Notes under the pieces: generated by a model
Told to the model about the DNA's origin: nothing
The model's input: only the letters and a program-made list of their open reading frames with translations
Database searches by the model: none
Made by a program: the position numbers and the translations under genes
Assembly: GCF_937876455.1 (NCBI RefSeq)
Contig: NZ_CALFIG010000263.1
Coordinates: forward strand, 1-9,667
Source: an uncultured Flavobacterium sp.
GTDB taxonomy: Bacteria > Bacteroidota > Bacteroidia > Flavobacteriales > Flavobacteriaceae
Reading direction: 5' to 3'
DNA length: 9,667 bases
In this document: positions 6,368-9,667 of the stretch, piece after piece
Layout of the letters: each line of letters opens with the position of its first letter
Position numbering within the stretch: position 1 is the first letter of the stretch

Positions 6368-6547
6368 TTATTTTTTATTATTCTTTATCGCCCACTTAGA
6401 AAGGCTTGACTTAACAATAGTTTTCAGTTTATCGACTTTTGATAACGGACACCTGAACGCTACCGTAGTCGTCGGCTCGTTGTATTTAGGTTTAGCACCC
6501 GACCCCTGCCGAGTGCCTCCCCTATTTTCTTTTTTAGATTTTGCCAT
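6368..6547 (-). CDS. 59-aa GGxRxGSGxKP-type small DNA-binding candidate
   Basis: The protein begins MAKSKKENRGGTRQGSGAKP, a basic Gly-rich tail very common in small phage proteins. It is followed by TTTVAFRCPLSKVDKLKTIVKSSLSKW, which reads as one beta strand and one or two helices, as in ribbon-helix-helix proteins of which this family is often considered a variant. DNA binding, perhaps as a regulator of this operon, is plausible but not shown. The chosen ATG (6545-6547) overlaps the end of the 56-aa gene by 14 nt. The frame is also open upstream to about 6604 but that region is coding in the other frame. Confidence 0.65.
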   Translation of the reverse strand: MAKSKKENRGGTRQGSGAKPKYNEPTTTVAFRCPLSKVDKLKTIVKSSLSKWAIKNNKK

Positions 6548-6704
6548 CAATAACCATTTTATTATAATAGTATTCAATAGCTTCATCAGTAAGTCCGCCA
6601 ACATAAAAATTTATATTTCGTAAAGCCTCTTCCATTTCTTCTATTTTTGAAGGGATGGAAACTTTTACTTTTTTACCTTGCTGATTAAATGTTGTAGTTG
6701 TCAT
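6534..6704 (-). CDS. 56-aa hypothetical protein, first gene of the P3 operon
   Basis: The protein begins MTTTTFNQQGKKVKVSIPSK, continues EEMEEALRNINFYVGGLTDE and ends AIEYYYNKMVIDGKI. It reads as a short strand and two helices with no recognised motif. The ATG at 6702-6704 lies about 29 nt downstream of a near-perfect promoter (P3) and an AT-rich leader. Its 3' end overlaps the 59-aa gene by 14 nt, a translational-coupling arrangement. The strong promoter and coupled overlap support it as real despite its length; as the leader gene of the replication operon it may be regulatory. Confidence 0.65.
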   Translation of the reverse strand: MTTTTFNQQGKKVKVSIPSKIEEMEEALRNINFYVGGLTDEAIEYYYNKMVIDGKI

Positions 6705-6733
6705 TTTGTTTTTGTTTTAATTGTTTAACGATA

Positions 6734-6764
6734 CAAATATACAACTTTATTTTGAAACTGCAAA
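6734..6764 (-). promoter_or_regulatory. Promoter P3 for the replication operon
   Basis: The minus strand has TTTG (rc of 6761-6764), a 19-nt spacer, and TATATTTG (rc of 6734-6741), an exact match to the Bacteroidota TTTG-N19-21-TAnnTTTG promoter. The 56-aa ATG follows after an A-rich leader. Confidence 0.8.
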
Positions 6765-6786
6765 CTTTTTCAAAGATTTTTTTTCA

Positions 6787-7173
6787 TCACATAAAACCCT
6801 CCACCGCTTTTATATGATTTTTCGCAAGTAAAAGCCCCGGTACTTTCGGCTGGAATACGGGCCGTGAAAGCATGGGCAGCAACTCTTTGTAAATCCGGTC
6901 GTGTCTGAACCTGAATTCATCCTCGGTTTCTAGGTAAATCCTTGCCTTCCTGAGTGCGTTAATGATAGTGCTATGGTCACGGTAGCCAAGCATAGCGCCT
7001 ATTTCTTCCTCGGTTAATTTCGTCAGCCGCTTATAGGCCAGTAATACCGCAGTGAATCTCGGGTTTACGAACTTCCTGAGTCTTCGTTTCCCCTTTATAT
7101 CGGACTTCGTTACTCCGTACTCTTTCGCGGTTGCTTCAAGTATTAATTGGAATTTATCGTATTCGGTTTTCAT
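6787..7173 (-). CDS. Stand-alone DnaA domain IV (DnaA-box-binding) protein
   Basis: This 128-aa protein matches the C-terminal DNA-binding domain of DnaA without the AAA+ domain. Residues 12-30 (LEATAKEYGVTKSDIKGKR) correspond to the first helices, 43-62 to the basic loop and second helix, and 63-74 (GYRDHSTIINAL) is the DnaA signature helix-turn-helix, close to the usual GgRDHSTVlhA. The C-terminal 45 residues are a short extension. It has no ATPase motifs, so it cannot itself form an initiator helix. It could recruit or block host DnaA, or mark the element's own origin. It starts with ATG at 7171-7173, about 20 nt after terminator T1, and has no clear promoter of its own, so it may be expressed by read-through. 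Confidence 0.85.
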   Translation of the reverse strand: MKTEYDKFQLILEATAKEYGVTKSDIKGKRRLRKFVNPRFTAVLLAYKRLTKLTEEEIGAMLGYRDHSTIINALRKARIYLETEDEFRFRHDRIYKELLPMLSRPVFQPKVPGLLLAKNHIKAVEGFM

Positions 7174-7193
7174 GGTGTTTTATTTTTTCAAGT

Positions 7194-7232
7194 TAAAAAA
7201 ATAGGGCCGGCCACACATGGCAAACCGGCCCT
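7194..7232 (-). terminator. Intrinsic terminator T1 after the recombination operon
   Basis: On the minus strand an 8-bp stem AGGGCCGG/CCGGCCCT (7225-7232/7203-7210), with a nested CCA/TGG, is followed by ATTTTTTT. It lies 12 nt past the YqaJ stop codon. It separates the Rad52-like/YqaJ pair from the DnaA-like gene. Confidence 0.85.
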
Positions 7233-7244
7233 CCCAGAAACCCT

Positions 7245-8012
7245 CTAACCGGGTAATTTCTCAAATATTTTTGTCGTGCCGTCGTGGATGGTGAGGAGGC
7301 TGGTACTACAAATCATTGCCTCGGCTTTTATTGCAAGGTCAATTAATCTATCCTTATCGCTTTGCGGGATGTCAACGCTGAGTATATTAAGCGACTTATA
7401 TTCAGAATCAGCAGGCAGAAAAGGAAGTTCAGAATTAGAGGCATAACTAATCCAATTAAAGCCCCATAGATTTGCGCTCTCGATTACGTCCGCCCTGTGT
7501 TCCTCACTAGGGGCAAAGACTATCAGTTCAGCGCACTCACTATCGGTTAAGATAGCATTGTTTACTAACTGCCAATAGAACTTTTCGCCGTCGCTATGGG
7601 TGTCAATGATTTCACCAAACCCGCCCTTGTTGTATGCCTCAATCAGGGTGCAAAAAGATTCCAATGTTTCAGGGCATTTAATATCCCCGACGGTTTTTTT
7701 AGGGCGTTGTTTCAATACATCGGGCGTTCCTGCAATGAAAGGGTACTCAGTGTGTATGATAGTGTCCTGTGAATTCAATGTGTATTCCGTTGGCAGCATA
7801 TCAAAGCAAATCTGTTCTACGCACTTGCCCCATTGCAGCGGGCGGGCCGAACTGCTTGAATTGAGTGAGCGTTTTAGTTTTCGCTCAAATAATCGGGAAC
7901 GGATGTACTTCTTTGCGGGTTCTCCGAATAGGTCATCTTTGCTTCTGCCTTTTTTAGTCAGCTTATAGATTTCACTTGATGTGAAACGGCCATGTCTTAA
8001 TTCGTCGTTCAT
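7245..8012 (-). CDS. YqaJ/lambda-exonuclease-type recombinase nuclease
   Basis: This 255-aa protein is probably a 5'-3' double-strand exonuclease of the YqaJ family (PD-(D/E)xK fold). Visible motifs are WGKCVEQ (61-67, helix with conserved Glu66), AGTPDV (94-99, Asp98), VGDIKCP (108-114, Asp110 and Lys112) and the Gln motif FYWQLVNNAI (145-154). It overlaps the upstream annealing-protein gene by 4 nt (ATGA), so the two are translationally coupled, as expected for a phage two-component recombination pair: the exonuclease resects ends and the partner anneals the exposed single strands. The last 90 residues are less conserved. Terminator T1 follows. Family and partner make the function well supported; polarity is inferred. 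Confidence 0.88.
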   Translation of the reverse strand: MNDELRHGRFTSSEIYKLTKKGRSKDDLFGEPAKKYIRSRLFERKLKRSLNSSSSARPLQWGKCVEQICFDMLPTEYTLNSQDTIIHTEYPFIAGTPDVLKQRPKKTVGDIKCPETLESFCTLIEAYNKGGFGEIIDTHSDGEKFYWQLVNNAILTDSECAELIVFAPSEEHRADVIESANLWGFNWISYASNSELPFLPADSEYKSLNILSVDIPQSDKDRLIDLAIKAEAMICSTSLLTIHDGTTKIFEKLPG

Positions 8013-8650
8013 TTGCTCAGGGCTTTAAAAAGTTTAGAAAATGAATTTACTTCGTTGTTATTGATGATGCGCTCAGCGTTTTCTATTTCCTCGGGTGTCA
8101 TTTCATTGCGCTTTGCCTCCAACATTTCAGCCAATACGTTTGCATCAGGCTTTAGCATAGAGGTATAGTCGTTAAACGTGTCCTTTCGGTTCAGGTCACG
8201 GCCAAATATCTTACCGAATTCCTCTGCGGCATCTTTGATAGCGTATGCCTTCGCAGCGGGTAGTGCCTTTTGAACTCCGTCTGCTTTGGCAAAGTTCCAA
8301 TCCATTGCGCCCTTACCCTTGTCGGTTTGAATTGGCGCAGCACCTACGCCGTCGTTGTGTTCTGTTTCTCCTGTCAATGGATTGCGAACAAACAAGCGGA
8401 CGGTAACGGTAACGGAATTGGCAAACACTTGTGTATTGATAACCTCAACCCACCATTTGCCGTAAATCTTTGTTAGTAGATACTGAACCTTATCAATAGG
8501 CAAATAGGCTGTTTTTGCCATTGGTTGCTCCTTAACCCATGCAGATGGCGGGGCTGTGTTCAGTAGTACCGTTAATTGGTTTTCTTTTAGTGTGGCTTCC
8601 GTTTCGCTTAGTAGTTCGTTCAGCGTCGGAACTTTCTGAATCTGACTCAT
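8009..8650 (-). CDS. Rad52-like single-strand annealing protein
   Basis: This 213-aa protein is probably a ssDNA annealing recombinase of the Rad52 superfamily. Diagnostic features are YLPIDKVQYLLTKIYGKWW (49-67), a beta sheet VTVTVRLFVRNP (80-91), the glycine loop GVGAAP (101-106) and the basic/alanine helix DWNFAKADGVQKALPAAKAY (117-136) followed by AIKDAAEEFGKIFGRDLNRKD. This matches Rad52 core order: helix, beta hairpin, then the 'A..DA.KRA...FG..L' helix. The C-terminal tail (160-213) is acidic and helical, possibly an interaction segment. It is coupled to the YqaJ exonuclease and preceded by promoter P1. RecT or Erf family membership is less likely but not excluded. Confidence 0.8.
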   Translation of the reverse strand: MSQIQKVPTLNELLSETEATLKENQLTVLLNTAPPSAWVKEQPMAKTAYLPIDKVQYLLTKIYGKWWVEVINTQVFANSVTVTVRLFVRNPLTGETEHNDGVGAAPIQTDKGKGAMDWNFAKADGVQKALPAAKAYAIKDAAEEFGKIFGRDLNRKDTFNDYTSMLKPDANVLAEMLEAKRNEMTPEEIENAERIINNNEVNSFSKLFKALSK

Positions 8651-8674
8651 TTTTTTAGGGTTTTAAATTTTAAT

Positions 8675-8706
8675 CAAAGATATGTAATGTGTACGATATA
8701 CACAAA
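8675..8706 (-). promoter_or_regulatory. Promoter P1 with operator-like palindrome
   Basis: On the minus strand TTTG (rc of 8703-8706) and TATCTTTG (rc of 8675-8682) are 20 nt apart, the Bacteroidota promoter spacing. The spacer carries a palindrome TGTGTA-CGATA-TACACA (8688-8704), placed where a repressor would block polymerase. It drives the annealing-protein/exonuclease pair. Confidence 0.75.
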
Positions 8707-8715
8707 TGTTTTTTT

Positions 8716-8743
8716 AAATAGACGAAATATATTGCGTCTATTT
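8716..8743. repeat. 9-bp hairpin at the array/replication-module junction
   Basis: Perfect arms AAATAGACG (8716-8724) and CGTCTATTT (8735-8743) around a 10-nt loop, with a T5 run on the plus strand (8741-8745). It starts a few bases after the cassette tail at 8748-8756. It could weakly terminate plus-strand transcription, or mark the element junction. Confidence 0.45.
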
Positions 8744-8747
8744 TTGA

Positions 8748-8757
8748 GTTAGTGGCA
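8748..8757 (-). repeat. Half site S6: cassette tail without its hairpin
   Basis: The tail core TGCCACTAAC (rc) ends the 102-aa cassette, but the sequence then changes at once to TCAAAAATAGACG, with neither the usual GTTTT/GGTTT spacer nor an arm. The array is broken exactly after AAC. Confidence 0.6.
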
Positions 8758-8760
8758 ATT

Positions 8761-9069
8761 TTACAGACACTCCGCAGGCACATCGGGTAAAACATTATGC
8801 TCCCACCATTCAGAACCATCATATTCACCTCTTGACAACCAAGTACCATCTTCTAACCACACAGTTCCGTAAAGTTCTTGACCACCATATCCACTATCGT
8901 ATTCAAAATCCAATAAGTTCAAAAACTCGTTGTATTCATTTTCTGAATAGTTTAGTTTTAATGTTTTTGGAGTTGCTTCGTCTTCCCGTCTTCCGTAACG
9001 AATAGAAGCACATTTGATTTTTGCAGTGTCTTTTACTGCATTTAATAATTCTTGTTTTGCGTTCGTCAT
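8761..9069 (-). CDS. 102-aa cassette protein of unknown function
   Basis: The protein starts MTNAKQELLNAVKDTAKIKC, then a basic segment SIRYGRREDE and an acidic, aromatic C-terminal half: FEYDSGYGGQELYGTVWLED, GTWLSRGEYDGSEWWEHNVL. It looks like a small soluble alpha/beta protein that I cannot place in a named family. I chose the ATG at 9067-9069, which follows an A/T-rich leader; an in-frame TTG at 9096 is in the leader and unlikely. Unlike its neighbours, its start lies after the cassette head (9103-9111), so the whole ORF belongs to the cassette. The S7 loop upstream has a separate ATG (15 codons, MIINSTSAHILPIPC) that stops at the TAG within the head. Stop to tail core is a few bases. Confidence 0.7.
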   Translation of the reverse strand: MTNAKQELLNAVKDTAKIKCASIRYGRREDEATPKTLKLNYSENEYNEFLNLLDFEYDSGYGGQELYGTVWLEDGTWLSRGEYDGSEWWEHNVLPDVPAECL

Positions 9070-9102
9070 TTGTTTTAAATTTATGCACTCCGACAAAAAA
9101 CT

Positions 9103-9238
9103 GCCACTAACAAGGTATTGGCAATATGTGGGCGGAAGTGCTGTTAATAATCATTTGTTTTTCAATTTAACTTTGGTACTGTATTGAACATTTGTGCAAG
9201 AAATCCCACACATCGCCAATACCCAAACCGTTATGTGC
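9103..9238 (-). repeat. attC-like hairpin site S7 (GIY-YIG / 102-aa cassettes)
   Basis: The arms at 9112-9132 and 9205-9224 pair over about 20 bp. They share GGTATTGGC, AT and TGTGGG, with two G/A differences that are G·T pairs on the minus strand. Unpaired spacers are GGTTT on one side and AA on the other. The 72-nt loop carries GTACCA, TTAAATTGAAAAAC and an ATG. Confidence 0.75.
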
Positions 9239-9246
9239 TATAATAA

Positions 9247-9561
9247 CTACCTTCTATTGTATGCAGGTTTAAAATGATTGATATAGAACCTTTCTGATTG
9301 ACAATTTTCCGTATGTGTTAAATATTCACATAAATACACTTTGTCAAAATCCCTACAATTTTTCCATCCAGATAATCTAAGTCTTAAATTTGTGCTTCTG
9401 CCTACATATATTATTTCCTCATTGTGTGTAAGCATATAAACAAAGTTTCTATATCTTACCTGAGCGGGTATTTTGGGTATTTCCTGCTTACTAATTACAG
9501 CACATAACAGCACATTGCCAAAAGTGGGGGGTTCGTGTTTCAAATCAACATTTGTGGTCAT
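9247..9561 (-). CDS. GIY-YIG domain nuclease, small cassette-borne
   Basis: The C-terminal 65 residues form a compact GIY-YIG domain: NFVYMLTHNEEIIYVGRSTN (39-58), where VYM and YVG stand for the GIY and YIG strands, Arg60 in NLRLRL, and the conserved Glu90 and Asn102 in SERFYINHFKPAYN. It could be a homing-type or repair endonuclease; with only the catalytic domain it may need a partner or act as an independent single-domain nuclease of the type common in phages. The ATG at 9559-9561 lies in the S8 hairpin loop, so residues about 8-22 are encoded by the right arm and the cassette head (9500-9508). A start at Met43 would cut the first GIY strand, so translation through the site is likely. The stop is 8 nt before the tail core. 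Confidence 0.75.
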   Translation of the reverse strand: MTTNVDLKHEPPTFGNVLLCAVISKQEIPKIPAQVRYRNFVYMLTHNEEIIYVGRSTNLRLRLSGWKNCRDFDKVYLCEYLTHTENCQSERFYINHFKPAYNRR

Positions 9562-9635
9562 ATCAAATTCAGTTTTTCAATTAAACATTAATGGTACAAA
9601 GCCCCACCTTCGGCAATCTGCAAAACGTTAGTGGC
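9500..9635 (-). repeat. attC-like hairpin site S8 (upstream gene / GIY-YIG cassettes)
   Basis: Tail core GCCACTAAC (rc of 9627-9635), 5-nt spacer GTTTT, arm 9602-9621, 70-nt loop, opposing arm 9509-9531, one-base spacer A, and head core GTTATGTGC (rc of 9500-9508). The arms share ATTGCC and GTGGGG with three differences. The loop resembles that of S7: TTTGTACCA, then TTTAATTGAAAAAC, then an ATG, which is the GIY-YIG start. Confidence 0.75.
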
Positions 9636-9639
9636 AATT

Positions 9640-9667
9640 TTAAGAAGCGTTCGTGTTAATAACAATA
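9640..9667 (-). CDS. 3' end of an upstream cassette ORF (partial)
   Basis: The last codons read IVINTNAS then TAA (stop at 9640-9642), a few bases before the tail core at 9627-9635, the same stop-to-tail distance as the other cassettes. The TAAAATTGCCACTAAC ending is shared with the 102-aa cassette. Only nine codons are visible, so this rests on context alone. Confidence 0.3.

Larger units (their letters stand above)
8748..9667 (-). mobile_element. Right cassette array (two complete cassettes and one partial)
   Basis: The cassettes are GIY-YIG (head 9500-9508, tail 9230-9238) and 102-aa (head 9103-9111, tail 8748-8756). Before them is a cassette whose tail is at 9627-9635 and whose gene is outside the window. 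Orientation and rules are the same as in the left array. Hairpins S7 and S8 are both exactly 136 bp from core to core. Confidence 0.65.

Noticed and set aside
7600..7968. 122-codon plus-strand frame
   Set aside because: It lies entirely antisense to the YqaJ gene, whose motifs are intact.
1..9667. tRNA or rRNA genes, insertion-sequence transposase, or integrase
   Set aside because: I saw no cloverleaf, rRNA-like stretch, DDE motif or tyrosine-recombinase motif in any frame; without a search small tRNAs cannot be wholly excluded.

Overview
The window looks like part of a temperate phage or phage-derived mobile element from a Bacteroidota host. The evidence is three promoters with the TAnnTTTG -7 box and a TTTG element 19-20 nt upstream, AT-rich leaders without Shine-Dalgarno sequences, and a phage-type replication and recombination gene set. 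Every gene I can support is on the minus strand, so transcription runs from right to left.

Right flank (about 8748-9667) and left flank (about 1-2269): arrays of small cassettes, each with one compact ORF. Proceeding with transcription they are an unseen gene ending near 9640, a GIY-YIG nuclease, a 102-aa protein, [central module], a 72-aa protein, a 79-aa protein, an 82-aa protein, an N6-adenine methyltransferase, and a gene running off the left edge. Neighbouring cassettes are separated by long imperfect hairpins of 87-206 bp that resemble integron attC sites. The tail of each complete cassette (…AAC, 0-13 nt after the stop codon) is the inverted repeat of its own head (GTT…). In all six complete cassettes the match is about 10 bp, then one fixed non-match (head G against tail T, both read on the coding strand), then 4 or more bp. 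No integrase is visible.

Central module (about 2290-8720): the replication and recombination genes. Promoter P1 (8675-8706) drives a Rad52-like annealing protein and a YqaJ-type exonuclease, ending in an intrinsic terminator (7194-7232). Next is a stand-alone DnaA domain IV protein. Promoter P3 (6734-6764) then drives a 56-aa protein, a small GGxRxGSGxKP protein, a 98-aa coiled-coil protein, a DUF3127-type single-strand binding protein with an SSB-like tail, a 54-aa protein, and a prim-pol/DUF3987 protein. A 12-bp-arm hairpin lies just before the prim-pol gene. A noncoding stretch rich in TTTGACA repeats (2860-3090), a possible origin or operator array, separates prim-pol from a PD-(D/E)xK nuclease.

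Together the core genes can supply origin binding, priming and unwinding, ssDNA protection, end resection, annealing and branch cleavage. The cassettes look like exchangeable accessory cargo. The most unusual content is the cassette architecture: heads and tails with a fixed asymmetric mismatch, hairpins with unequal unpaired spacers, and ORFs whose start codons lie inside the hairpin loops so that translation crosses the junction into the next cassette.
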